Positions 48,413 to 59,830 of a stretch of 64,000 nt of DNA are shown one piece after another. Location: contig CM053272.1 of the NCBI GenBank assembly GCA_028583415.1, positions 39,356,199-39,420,198 of the forward strand. The letters are read 5' to 3'. The stretch comes from Protea cynaroides. Taxonomy: Eukaryota > Streptophyta > Magnoliopsida > Proteales > Proteaceae. Numbering within the stretch: the first letter of the stretch is position 1; every line of letters starts with the position of its first letter. The position numbers were made by a program, and so were the translations under genes. The notes beneath the pieces were generated by a model, which worked only from the letters and a program-made list of their open reading frames with translations, searched no databases and had not been told where the DNA came from.

Positions 48413-49255
48413 GTTGCTTCATCGCACACTTTTACTGTGGAATTATATTGCATTAAATATTTCTTTAGTTTTTAACGGATTCTACTACGTCTTATATTCT
48501 TATATCAAAACAATAGTAAAAATTCATGTTTTACAATAATTTTTCATTTTCCACGAGTATACATGAAAACAAATGAAGCCATAGCAAAAGGTTTTCAACG
48601 AGTTTAGGAAATTTTTTATAGGCATATCTAATTTTACCATATGGAAAAGGTAATGTGGAAAATCTGATATTTGGATTTCGAGGGAAGTCGAAGCCATGTT
48701 TCAACCTCAAATTCAATCATTACTCTCCCATCTAATGTCATATTCATGATGAACAATCTGTTAATACATCATCCAATATCGTGACTTAACCATGTACTAA
48801 ACAGTTTGGCTGACTTCAATTTTTCCAATCGAATCCAATTGGCTTAATTGGTGCAGTTTGTGATTTGACAGCCCTAACAAGATGTACAACTTATCTCATA
48901 CTTAATTGGCCCAAATTAACTATCAGCATAACTAAAGATGGTGGTCCGTCGAAAAAAAATGAAAAAAAATAAAATAGATGCATGAAAACTACAAGTAATG
49001 AAATGGTGAAAATGCCTTACCTATGCTAAAATAATAAGCAAAAAATTGGTTAAGTCGTGAATAACATTCTCCTTAAGATTGTAGCAACTCTTTATGATGC
49101 ATAACAGATTATTGTGAATCAACATTCAAGATAAAACAGCCCATTAAGGCCATTCTAGTGATGTGCACACAAACAATCATACCTCGTCAGAAGAACCGAC
49201 GGCGGAGATCAATAGTTTAAAAATCGGATTGGGCTCAATGTCATATAAACAAAAT

Positions 49256-49308
<53 letters not shown>

Positions 49309-50580
49309 CTACTGAATTTTGGGATCTGTTTTGGCCAAATAACATCCTCTATATAGAGGATAGCTACCTTTCCAAATGGTCATTTCGTGGAGGCATGTCC
49401 ATTGGATAGACGGTCCGGATGTGTTTGATCAAAGAGGTACTAGGATACTTCTCTATGTACAAGTACTTGTACAAATGAGTAGGGACACCAAACGTATCCA
49501 TATACATATGGGTATACCTCTACCCCTCAAAGGGTACATGTTCACGCCTACACCCACGTGTGGCGCGACGCTGCTTGGCGCACGTGTCTCAGCTAGGCTA
49601 GCGAAAGAGTTAAAAACAACCTGGAACTTCCAAACACCTCCCTTAAAAGATAGATTTCTTTTTAAAGGTTCAAGATGTGTTGGGACGCCCTTTACATATA
49701 TTCCTCTAATCTCCTTTGTCCCAAAGCAATATGGGATTAAAAACTCCCACTAGCTTCACCAAATAAAAAAAAAGACAAAAAAGATTTTCCCATCAGAACG
49801 AAAAATGAAAATTTGAGTTTTGATTGTTTAAATTTTTTGAAACTTATGCTTATGTGACTTTTAAACCACAAAACATAAGCTCAATTTGCTAAAGCTACAC
49901 CAAGTCAATTGAAAATTGAGAAATAAAGAATCACGTCAATCTAACTCTCTATAAGTCCATCTTATCTGCCTCCCTCAACCTCCCAACCTGCAACCCTTCT
50001 TCTTCTTCTTCAACTTCTCCTTCCCTTTTGATTTTCTATTCTAGTACTAAAACATAAGGGGGAGTTGTTAACGCATTGGGGAAAGAGCAACCATTTTCAT
50101 CGCTCAAGGTCTCCCTCTACAAAAAATCTCCACCATTTTTAGTTTCTTCCACCTTTCCCATCTCTACCATTTCCCCCCAAGGTGATTTGATTTTAAGGTA
50201 TGACCATGAGTTTCAATATTCACTCAGTCTCTTTAGGAGAAAAATACTGAAGGGTTAAACTAATCTTAGACCATTGAATCAGCATGAGCTTTCATCGGAA
50301 ACATATCTTCCCTATCTTGCCGACATAAATTTTAACACTATTGGGAAGAAAATGACTTAAGGTCAAATTGACCTAGATATCAAACCAGCCAGTAAGAAAT
50401 GAATCCGACTGAAACTACATGTATGATATAAATATGCCGAACCTAAATTACATAAAATAGGTCAACTTCTTTTACAGCACGGGAATCAGCTACCCTTATT
50501 AGTCTCCAACCCAATATTGATCTCATACTCATTTTGAATTTTAATAGCATTTTGATGCATATTTGATGCTTCATGTGCAA
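48413..50580. other. Intergenic, nothing firmly recognised
   Basis: AT-rich sequence with a (GA)n microsatellite (49259-49306) and a 125-codon open frame (49376-49753, plus) with no family resemblance. CCTCTATATAGAGG at 49349-49362 is a short palindrome containing TATATA, which could be a core promoter, but no gene follows that I can name. Confidence 0.4.
49259..49306. repeat. (GA)n microsatellite
   Basis: About 24 uninterrupted AG units. Confidence 0.97.
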
Positions 50581-50790
50581 TCACAATTCCATGTCATTCT
50601 TTATGACACTAGAGGCGTAGGAAGCGCTCTTGGACTCATTAGTCGACCCAGCCAAGGGTCTCTTGTTGCTCTTGACTACACCAGGAATCATGGGTTTCTC
50701 TGTCTCAAATTCATCCGTCCTAGGCAACCCTAATCTTAGCTTTGTCGCTCTAAGGTTGAGATCAAGCTCGTATGTCATTGTGCTTCCCAT
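50581..50790 (-). pseudogene. AUX/IAA N-terminal stub (domain I only)
   Basis: 69 codons starting at 50790. Residues 8-21 carry the AUX/IAA domain I, the EAR-type LNL...LRLGLP motif that recruits TOPLESS co-repressors. A Lys/Arg-containing linker with SNKRPLAG follows. The frame stops at 50583-50581 after KNDMEL, before any domain II degron (GWPP) or the PB1 domains III/IV; full AUX/IAA proteins are usually 160-350 residues. Sequence upstream (50791-51110) looks like a plant 5' leader, so a short transcript is possible. Nothing like the missing domains appears within the next few kilobases downstream. Most likely a truncated gene copy. Confidence 0.7.
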
Positions 50791-51119
50791 GTCTTTCTAA
50801 ACTATGATCAAGTATTGTCTTCTTTGAGAATTTTCTATCAGATTGTGGCAATTTCGTCGACTTTTTATGGTGAATTTGAGATTGGTGATATGATTTGTGA
50901 AGAATATGAAGAAAGAAAGAGATCCACAAGATGAAGTCGTCACCGAAAGACGATAAGAAATGGATGTTGGTTTTCACGATTTTGAACCTCTCTCATGGTG
51001 TTTTCCATTTCAAAATCCTTATACTACATTCGTGTCGTTATAAACGTTGGATTAAAGCATCACCTTTTGTAGTAGATCGAACAGAGACTAGACAACCTCA
51101 CGTTGATACCACAACATGA

Positions 51120-52473
51120 GAAGATCTCAATCCCGAGCTCTCTAGTTTTGTGACGAGAGAACCTCTCCCCAAATAAAAATACCCAAATAACAATACCAAA
51201 TAAAAAGTAGAGTATGATCCTTAGCTTGATAGGCCCTTTAACTGGTACCATTTTTTCTATCTCCGTTTGAAAGGGCTTGAAATTTGTAAATGCAAATAAA
51301 CCAATTTTGTATGTATAAAAGACAATCATTCACTTTACATTTTCTAGTTATTTTATGCTGGCTCAGTTTGATTGCAAGGGAAATTAAAAGGGAAGGAAAA
51401 TGAAGTTTTTAAATTTAAAAAGGAAACTTATGTAGATATAACACAACATCATTGTTTAAACTATTTAAATATCTAGCCATAACTAGTAATGATACTTATT
51501 AGATGTAAAATTTATTTTAATTTTTAAATGTAAGGGATTTATATGCAAAGTGAAGTTTAAGTTAATAACTAAATATATAATGATTTTGAACTAGTTATAT
51601 AGTCATTTAATAGCATATGTTGAAATGATTATGAAAGTTTTATTTCTAAGGCTATGTTTGGTATCATTTTTGTTTTTGTTTTTTATCTATTTAACAAAAA
51701 TTATTTTGAAAATAATTTTTGTTCAAAAATAAAATATTGTTTGATAGCTATAATAAAAATAGATGGTAGAATGAAAAACAGATTGGCATACTATGTCTAA
51801 AAATGATTTTGAAAGTCTTCCTCTTCTTCTGTCATAGAGCGTCTATTCCTCTTCCTCTGTCAAGGGATTATGGAAAGAAATTAAACCAGGAACTATATTT
51901 GGAGAAACGATGTCGCCTCCGTTGGAATGATTGTCGTCGTCGTCGTCGCCGTCAGAGCCGTCTCTAGGACGAAGTTGCAGGTATGCGTCTCTGTGCTTTA
52001 CTTCCGTTCGTCAACGAGAAGAGTGTTTGAGGGTTTGATTTTGGGTGGTTTTATAAAAGGAAAGTAAATTACTTTTTTAACCCTTTATTTTAACATATGT
52101 TTTAAGTGTTTTGCACAAAACACAACAAAAATAATTTTTGACCAAAAATAAAAAAGAGGTTGAGACCTCTTTTTGAATTTTGACTTGTTTTTATTTTTGT
52201 TTTTCATAAATAGCACTCATAAATTATGCCAAACCCCTTCAAAACTATAAATTTGAACAAAAATGATATCAAACACAGTATAAGTAAAAAAAAAAAATTT
52301 CACTTCATTTTTTTTTAATTCCCCTTGCAACCAATCAGAACTGCATTGCTTTTATGAATAATAAATTTTTTAGTTGTAAGGGAATTTTCATTTGTCCCAT
52401 TATTTTAGTTAAAAAATATGAAGTATTTCATGTAAATGTTGTTATAGGTTTTCCAATAGATTTAAAGTAGTCT

Positions 52474-52507
<34 letters not shown>

Positions 52508-53279
52508 ACATTTACTGCACTTATTTTGTAGTTTAGGGTAATTTTTAGTATTCAATGCATTTTTGTCGTTTGAAGCATGACATTACTATCGAATTTCATG
52601 ATTATTTATGAATTAGGTTTATGAGTTGTTTCTTACATCAGTAAACATTATTTAATTCTGCACAAAAAAAAAGAAAAAAAAGACATAATTTGTATATTTT
52701 TATGAACTTTCTAGCATTTTTTAAAAAAACTATCCATGAACTTTATATAAAAAAAAAAACTTTAGGAATGGCATTTAGGTCATTCTCCATTTTTTTTTAT
52801 ACCTGTCTCATTGGTTTTTGTTTGTTTGAGGTTACATATCAATACGTTAGTTCTGTTATTATTTAATATTTATTCATATTTATTGTAAATTGATTAATTT
52901 TCTATCTATGATACTTTTGTAAATAATCATGTTTATAGCTTACAGTTTTCCTTTGCTTTTGTATTATGTGTTTTGACGCATTATATTTAATATTATATTA
53001 TATTTTATGTGCACTAACTTTTAATTTGTTGCATATGTTAATTTGTTATGTTTTAAGTTGTTAAGGTCATAAGTCTGGTCATCGTCTTAGGTTTTCTTTA
53101 ATTTGTATTATATAATATGTTATAAAATTTATAGTTGTTTAACATGATTTATAATATCTATTTATAATTAAAATAAATAGATATAATTTATAATCTATAA
53201 ATATAATCTATAAATAAATTATTAATTATTTATCATTATTAGAATAATATATTATCCTTTAATTATAACATAAACGTCA
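51120..53279. other. Intergenic AT-rich sequence
   Basis: Contains one MITE (51650-52280), a long T tract (52469-52506) and A/T-rich low-complexity sequence. No gene recognised. Confidence 0.6.
51650..52280. mobile_element. MITE with GTTTGGTATC-type ends
   Basis: Ends GGCTATGTTTGGTATCATTT and, reverse-complemented, TACTGTGTTTGATATCATTT, flanked by TAA on both sides (51647-51649, 52281-52283). A 3-bp TAA duplication would suggest PIF/Harbinger, though the duplication is too short to be decisive. The interior has a (TCG)n run near 51931-51947 and a small GC-richer segment that may be captured DNA. Confidence 0.6.
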
Positions 53280-53437
53280 AAACCCCATAAAACCTCTCAC
53301 GGTTCCTTCAACTCTCTCCTTCTAAACCCTCTCATCCTTCAACTCCCTCCTTCTAAACCCTCTCATCGCTCTCGCATCTCTTCCTTGGCGAACCAGCATC
53401 TTGGCGAACCAGCATCTGTTCCCTGAAGAACCAGAGG
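53280..53437 (+). other. Possible 5' leader exon of a plus-strand transcript
   Basis: CT-rich sequence with two internal duplications (CTCCTTCTAAACCCTCTCAT and TTGGCGAACCAGCATC, each twice) followed by CCAGAG and GTATGTG, a good plant donor, then a pyrimidine-rich run. It resembles the untranslated first exon of a plant gene. The partner exon is unknown; a weak coding candidate exists at 60600. Confidence 0.3.
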
Positions 53438-54540
53438 TATGTGTTCTTCTTCCTCTCTCTTCCTCCTCCTCCTTTTTTTCCTCTTCTCTTTACGATTTCA
53501 TTTTTTTTTCTTGATTCTCTCTTATAGGTTTCCGTCTCTCTGCGATTTTCGTTTCTAGGTTTTGGATTTGGGATTTTTTTTTTTTTCTAAAGCTGAATAT
53601 AAAACGGTTTGGATTTGGGTTGATTACCCATTTAAATCTGGTCCCAGTCTCCATTAAATCTTTGTTTGGGTATCTGAGTAATTGCAGATGTCATTTTCTT
53701 CAATGTTGGTTGATGATTGGTGGTTATGTTTCATGTTCCTTAGACTTCATTATATCAGTTTTCTGCCTTTATTATAGATTGATAGGATGACAGCAAGGAG
53801 CTAACAAATTAATAATATTAAGAAGATGGCTTAATTGTAAAGGTGTCCATTGTCTATCGGGATCATTTGATTCAGTCTGGAATTTCCATGGAACATGTAG
53901 TTTATAACATTTTAATCCTCACCTATTTGTGATATTTTGAGTTCTAGTTGAGTCTTGAGAAGTTTGTCTTGCTTCCACTTACATGTTCATTTCAGATGAA
54001 ACCCTTTACTGAAATCTTGACTGAATACAAATCAAGCTACTGGATGTGCACTTATACACCTTTTTTTGTGGTCTATTCTGTGGCAAAACTTATAAAAGTG
54101 GGCCCTGCCCTTGAAACTTTTCATTAAAGTTCAAAGCTCAAACAGAAGCTAGATTTCAAGCTGCTGGACTTGATTGTCTCGTGCCTGGTCAGATTACACC
54201 AGTTCGCTTACTCGGTCTCCAGGTCCAGTCATACTCCCTTTAACTTAACATTCTATATACTGGACAAACTAGTTTCGAAGGGTGTAAACCTTGTTACAGT
54301 GATTCCAGTTTCAGGACTTTATTTACTGATATATTTGAAACTAGTTTTGCAAGCTCTGCCTCCCTTCTTCTGTCAATGCAACAGATAGGAAAGATGCTGC
54401 AAACAGAAAATCAAACTGTTGGCTTAAAAGGATTTGATTTGTTCAGTTGTAAGTGTTTTTGATAAATCAACAGAATCCAGATGTCTGATTTAGAGAAATA
54501 GCTTCCCTATGGAGAAAGGGGAAGCAAATAAGCCAAAATA

Positions 54541-54664
54541 AACACTCCTGAACCCATGGAATAGTACATAGAAATATGATAAAACAGCATTTTGACATAA
54601 AGAACACTCCTGAACCCATGGAATAGTACATAGAAATATGATAAAACAGCATTTTGACATAAAG
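54541..54664. repeat. Perfect 62-bp tandem duplication
   Basis: Two identical copies (54541-54602, 54603-54664) starting AACACTCCTGAACCCATGG. It lies just beyond the stop codon of the BBE-like fragment, where its 3' UTR would be, and is clearly recent. Confidence 0.97.
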
Positions 54665-54674
54665 GCATTATTTC

Positions 54675-55134
54675 TCAAATAGTGAGAGGTGGAATGCTTT
54701 GCTCATGCCTAAAGAAATTAGTTGGGTCGACCTTGGTTTTCACTTGTACTAATCTTTCAAAGTTGCTCTTGAAATATTTGTGACCCCAAATCTCAGCTTC
54801 TGAGTAGTTTGTGTGACCATTTTTGTTAGTTCCCAAGTCAAGATCCCTATAGTTGACATATGCTTCCCTTGGGGACTTGGAAACATAGGGAGTCATGTAG
54901 CTATACAGTTCTTTTATCCAATTGATACGTTTTTCGGTTGCTCCATCCCCTGTTTTCCAGGACACTATGTACTGAATTACATATATGTTCCCTTCTCTGT
55001 GTGGATAAGGAGTTTCATATTCGGAAATCTCTTTCATTTTTCCACCATATGGAAACAAGACCATCACTGGTATCTCCACGTTATGAAACCTTTTCCATAT
55101 CCCTTCCAACACAGTTTCAGAAATATATGTTTTT
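54675..55134 (-). pseudogene. Berberine-bridge-enzyme-like FAD oxidase, C-terminal fragment
   Basis: Open frame from about 55134 to the stop at 54675, about 152 codons. It encodes the C-terminal part of BBE-like (reticuline-oxidase-like, BBE C-terminal domain) flavoproteins: ISETVLEGIWKRF, FPYGGKMKEISEYETPYPHR, the BBE signature YVNYRDLDLG, WGHKYFKSNFERLVQVKTK and DPTNFFRHEQSIPP. Intact members are about 500-550 residues with a signal peptide and an N-terminal FAD-binding domain carrying His and Cys flavin links; all of that is absent. The frame is uninterrupted until it hits the edge of the large inverted repeat at 55134. It appears to have been severed by that rearrangement fairly recently. 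Confidence 0.85.
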
Positions 55135-55211
55135 AAGCAGGCGCCTTGGTCGCCTAGGCCCCCAGTCAGGCCTTCATTGCCTTGGTTCGCCTTGGCGCCT
55201 TAACAACTATG
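55134..55211. repeat. CCTAGG-type MITE, truncated at palindrome edge
   Basis: Keeps the terminus CGCCTTAACAACTATG and the adjacent target sequence TTACAGAC, but lacks the other terminus, which ends abruptly where the BBE-like frame begins. Confidence 0.85.
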
Positions 55212-55459
55212 TTACAGACACTGGGATCATTATTGGTGAAAACTAGAGCTCCATCAAGGATGCCTTCCATCTCTACTACAATTTTTGCAGCATAGAGGAG
55301 TACCCAATATCTCATTGTGCCATGGTTCAGCTAAACACGGAAAGCAATAAAATTAATCTTCACTAGAACTGCTTGCAAAACCAGGAAAGGAAAACCATTT
55401 CCAACTAGTGGACATCTTAGTCTATCTCTTTCTATTTCTATTTATAGAAAGTAAAAAAA

Positions 55460-55606
55460 AATCATATAATAATCGAGAAATTGCAATAGAAAAGAAAAAG
55501 GGGAGGTTTGTGATGATTTTGAAATCTTTTCTACTAGGTAATCTATTATCCTTATGCATGAAGATAATCGATTCGGTCATTTTGGTCGGATTCTATTATG
55601 GATTTT
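55460..55606 (+). other. Plastid DNA insertion (NUPT): start of ycf1, left arm
   Basis: From about 55470 the sequence resembles chloroplast DNA around the ycf1 (Tic214) start: an A-rich, GGGGAGGT leader, then a frame from 55513, MILKSFLLGNLLSLCMKIID, then SVILVGFYYGFL, matching the ycf1 N-terminus. Similarity stops after about 32 codons, where plastid ycf1 continues differently. The open frame runs to 55680 by chance. Ycf1 is a plastid inner-envelope translocon component; this nuclear scrap is non-functional. Confidence 0.8.
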
Positions 55607-56596
55607 TGAATGCTCACTTAAATGATTCACGGAAGAGAAATAAGATGGAAGCACCTATTGTGAAATTGCAGAAACCCTAGAAAAGGAGTGGACTTTCATC
55701 ATATAAATCGAAAGAGATAGAACAATAGAGATTATAGAGTGTGTGAGAAAAGCATACCTCGACATGAACTTCCAAAGAGGGAAACCTGGAAAGCACGCAA
55801 AGTCTATCTCTTGCGCAAGAAAAGGCTCGCAATAGGGTTTCTCAGTATGTTAGAAGAGAGAATATAAGACAAGGAAATTACGTTGGTACCCCCCGTTTTT
55901 CAGGCAATTAGGGCATGTGCTTATTTGTTAATTCATTATTGCCATAATCCATTAATGAGGTCTTCATCTATTTGAGTATTTTATTTTTTTTATTTATAAT
56001 AAATTAAAAAAATAATAATATATCATATTAAATAATTGCAAATGGTGTAATACGTTATATAATTAATTTCTATAAACTATACCAAAGACTCTTAAAAATG
56101 ACCCAAAATCAGGGGAAGTTGATGTAGTAAGTGCAGCTCCATGCCATAAATGAGGGGTTTTTATCCCATATCGGTCGAGTAATGTGCAACTACCATATTT
56201 AGTAAGTTCGGGTACGGAAAAAGTCAGATACGAATATGTACGGGTATTAAACGGAGCCAGAGTTTGATACAGGGACCAATAATCTCTTTTAAAAAAGTAC
56301 ATGGCATTAATATGGTACGTGTTTAATACGGTATCCTGTAGAAAATTTCGACCGAAATTCCGAAAATACGGGCATGTATTCACTATGCAATAAGTATCTA
56401 TAGCATTCAACAAATAAAATAATAACATATAAATATAATTTATATATAAAAAACCTTTCAATCTATGAAATCCCACACAAAATTATCATCCCTTGAAACA
56501 TATAAAGTGAAAAATCATAAGTGGACTTTCATATATCCATTCATGTAATACAAAGTGTAGACCAAGATGACATAAAATAGCCACATTTGTTCATTA

Positions 56597-56990
56597 CTGA
56601 TGGCAGCTTTGTCAAAGCCTCATCCAAATCAAGATGGGTGGCTTTAATGGTTCCCTTTTACCTACAAGCAACAGTGGCAATGATGACAGCAGATATTGTT
56701 CTTCAGCACTCGAAGCAGAACTCAGAGGATTAATGGAAGCATTGATCCTTATTTCAGCAAAGGGACTGAAGAGTGCTATTATCTTCTCCGATTGTCCTGA
56801 GTTGGTTCAGCTCTTAAGATGGGGGATTCTCTGGTTGGCCATGGAGATGCTTTAATCAATTGTATGATGCAATTAACTTGAGGCATTGAAGGATTGTACA
56901 CTTATTCATGTGCATAAGGAGTGTGTTAGACAGGCGTGTGGGTTAGCTAGAAAAGCTAGGCTTGATGTAAAAAATGAGAAGCAAAACAAG
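56597..56990 (+). mobile_element. RNase H relic (retroelement), left arm
   Basis: ITDGSF (56597-56614) in one frame and, after a frameshift, SSALEAELRGLMEALILISA with IIFSDCPELVQLLR (56698-56820), then VRQACGLARKARL near 56930-56965, in the order of a plant LINE-associated RNase H. Catalytic-type Asp of TDGS, Glu of AEL and Asp of SDC are visible. No reverse transcriptase is adjacent. Confidence 0.7.
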
Positions 56991-58049
56991 GTTTAGAAAA
57001 ATGAGAAGCAAAATCAGTAAGAGATGACTCATCCCAACCACTTCATATATCTTCTCGGACCAGAAGTATATAATGTTCCACTAGAAATTGCAAGAGGCTT
57101 AGCATCAACAATTTCTTCATCACTCTGAACAACCTTAACGAGAGCCACTGAAAGAACATGCCATGGGTAGGTAGAGAGAGAGACTTGGAGAGAGATTCAT
57201 ACCTCTGCCGCAGAAGTTTGATGGCCGGAGTACCGTCAGAGTGTCGCCGGAATGCTGAAAACCTTGCCGCAGTTCCACTGTGGAAGGGATTTGACGAGGC
57301 GGAAGGGATTTGGTTTAGGTTTTCTTTGCTTTGGGGAAGCCGGGAATGGGTTTAGCTTTAGGTTATGATATGGTGCATCATAAAATAAGTACTTTTACAA
57401 TTTTCTTTGATTATTCGAAATAAAAATACATTTAAAAATGGATTCAAATTGTCTCCTGTTGGGTATCAGCAAGAGACTCTACTAGCTGTAGTTGATGCAT
57501 GACACGTGGTTATGAGAGAATCCTAGTCAGACGAATAGCATTGGTGCATAAGGTGATAATGTCTACAGTTAGTAGAGTCTCTTGCTGATACCTAGCAGGA
57601 GACGATTTGAATCCATTTTTAAATGTATTTTTATTTCGAATAATCAAAGAAAATTGTAAAAGTATTTATTTTATGATGCACCATATTATAACCTAAAGCT
57701 AAACCCGTTCCCGGCTTCCCCAAAGCAAAGAAAACCTAAACCAAATCCCTTCCACCGTGGAACTGCGGCAAGGTCTTCAGCATTCCGGCGACACTCCGAC
57801 GGTACTCCGGCCATCAAACTTCTGCGGAGAGGTATGAATCTCTCTCCAAGTCTCTCTCTCTACCTACCCATGGCATGTTCTTCCAGTGGCTCTCGTTACG
57901 GTTGTTCAGAGTGATGATGAAATTGTTGATGCTAAGCCTCTTGCAATTTCTAGTGGAACATTATATACTTCTGGTCCGAAAAGATATATGAAGTGGTTGG
58001 GATGAGTCATCTCTTACTGATTTTGCTTCTCATTTTTCTAAACCTTGAT

Positions 58050-58440
58050 TTTTTTCTCATTTTTTTCATCAAGCCTAGCTTTTTTAGCTAACCCACACGC
58101 CTGTCTAACACACTCCTTATGCACATGAATAAGTGTACAATCCTTCAATGCCTCAAGTTAATTGCATCATACAATTGATTAAAGCATCTCCATGGCCAAC
58201 CAGAGAATCCCCCATCTTAAGAGCTGAACCAACTCAGGACAATCGGAGAAGATAATAGCACTCTTCAGTCCCTTTGCTGAAATAAGGATCAATGCTTCCA
58301 TTAATCCTCTGACTTCTGCTTCGAGTGCTGAAGAACAATATCTGCTGTCATCATTGCCACTGTTGCTTGTAGGTAAAAGGGAACCATTAAAGCCACCCAT
58401 CTTGATTTGGATGAGGCTTTGACAAAGCTGCCATCAGTAA
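58050..58440 (-). mobile_element. RNase H relic (retroelement), right arm
   Basis: Mirror copy of the left-arm relic, with the change AELRG to AEVRG and otherwise nearly the same coding. Confidence 0.7.
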
Positions 58441-59439
58441 TGAACAAATGTGGCTATTTTATGTCATCTTGGTTTACACTTTGTATTACATGAATGGATA
58501 TATATATGAAAGTCCACTTATGATTTTGCACTTTATATGTTTCAAGGGATGATAATTTTGTGTGGGATTTCATAGATTGAAAGGTTTTTTATATATAAAT
58601 TATATTTATATGTTATTATTTTATTTGTTGAATGCTATAGATACTTATTGCATAGTGAATACATGCCCGTATTTTCGGAATTTCGGTCCTGAATTTTCTA
58701 CAGGATACCGTATTAAACACGTACCATATTAATGCCATGTACTTTTTTAAAAGAGATTATTGGTCCTTGTATCAAACTCTGACTCCGTTTAATACCCGTA
58801 CATATTCGTATCTGACTTTTTCCGTACCCGAACTTACTAAATATGGTAGTTGCACATTACTCGACCGATGTGGGATAAAAACCCATCATTTATGGCATGG
58901 AGCTGCACTTACTACATCAACTTCCGCTGATTTTGGGTCATTTTTAAGAGTCTTTGGTATAGTTTATAGAAATTAATTATATAAAGTATTACACCATTTG
59001 CAATTGTTTAATATGATATATTATTATTTTTTTAATTTATTATAAATAAAATACTCAAATAGATGAAGACCTCATTAATGGATTATGGCAATAATGAATT
59101 AACAAATAAGCACATGCTCTAATTGCCTGAAAAACGGGGGGTACCAATGTAATTTCCTTGTCTTATATTCTCTCTTCTAACATACTGAGAAACCCTATTG
59201 CGAGCCTTTTCTTGCACAAGAGATAGACTCTGCGTGCTTTCTAGGTTTCCCTCTTCGGAAGTTCAGGTCGAGGTATGCTTCTCTCACACACTCTATAATC
59301 TCTCTTGTTCTATCTCTTTCGATTTATATGATGAAAGTCCACTCCTTTTCTAGGGTTTCTGCAATTTCATTCTGCAATTTCACAATAGGTGCTTCCATCT
59401 TATTTCTCTTCCGTGAATCATTTAGGTGAGCATTCAGAA

Positions 59440-59586
59440 ATCCATAATAGAATCCGACCAAAATGACCGAATTGATTATCTTCATGCATAAGGATAATAG
59501 ATTACCTAGTAGAAAAGATTTCAAAATCATCACAAACCTCCCCTTTTTCTTTTCTATTGCAATTTCTCGATTATTATATGATTTTT
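59440..59586 (-). other. Plastid DNA insertion (NUPT): start of ycf1, right arm
   Basis: Inverted copy of the ycf1 piece, reading MILKSFLLGNLLSLCMKIIN on the minus strand. The right copy has Asn where the left has Asp; Asn agrees with the usual plastid sequence, so the right arm keeps the ancestral state at this site. Confidence 0.8.
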
Positions 59587-59830
59587 TTTAACTTTCTATA
59601 AATAGAAATAGAAAGAGAGAGACTAAGATGTCCACTAGTTGGAAATGGTTTTCCTTTCCTGGTTTTGCAAGCAGTTCTAGTGAAGATTAATTTTATTGCT
59701 TTCCGTGTTTGGCTGAACCATGGCACAATGAGATATCAGGTACTCCTCTATGCTGCAAAAATGTAGTAGAGATGGAAGGCATCTTTGATGGAGCTCTAGT
59801 TTTCACCAATAATGGTCCCAGTGCCTGTAA

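Larger units (their letters stand above)
55134..57491. repeat. Left arm of a large inverted repeat (palindrome)
   Basis: About 2.36 kb, inverted copy of 57563-59908. In a sampled 95-bp stretch near the centre the arms differ at 3 positions; net length differences are about 12 bp over the arm. Contents outward to inward: partial MITE, unknown sequence, ycf1-like plastid DNA, AT-rich repeat, RNase H relic, GC-richer exon-like segment. Confidence 0.95.

Noticed and set aside
49376..49753. 125-codon plus-strand ORF
   Set aside because: Longest unexplained frame in the intergenic part, but no domain, no splice context and no recognised homology. It could be a repeat fragment.
55408..55680. 90-codon frame as a ycf1 gene
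   Set aside because: Only the first 32 codons or so resemble ycf1; the rest is unrelated. It is a plastid DNA scrap in the nucleus, not a gene, and the window is not plastid DNA.
56063..56476. 137-codon minus-strand ORF and its mirror at 58737-58976
   Set aside because: Part of an AT-rich dispersed repeat, with a diverged broken copy at 44340-45905. No protein family resemblance.
57148..57202. Mini-intron in the palindrome-arm exon-like segment
   Set aside because: 55 bp is below the usual plant minimum, so splicing is doubtful although the borders are GT-AG.
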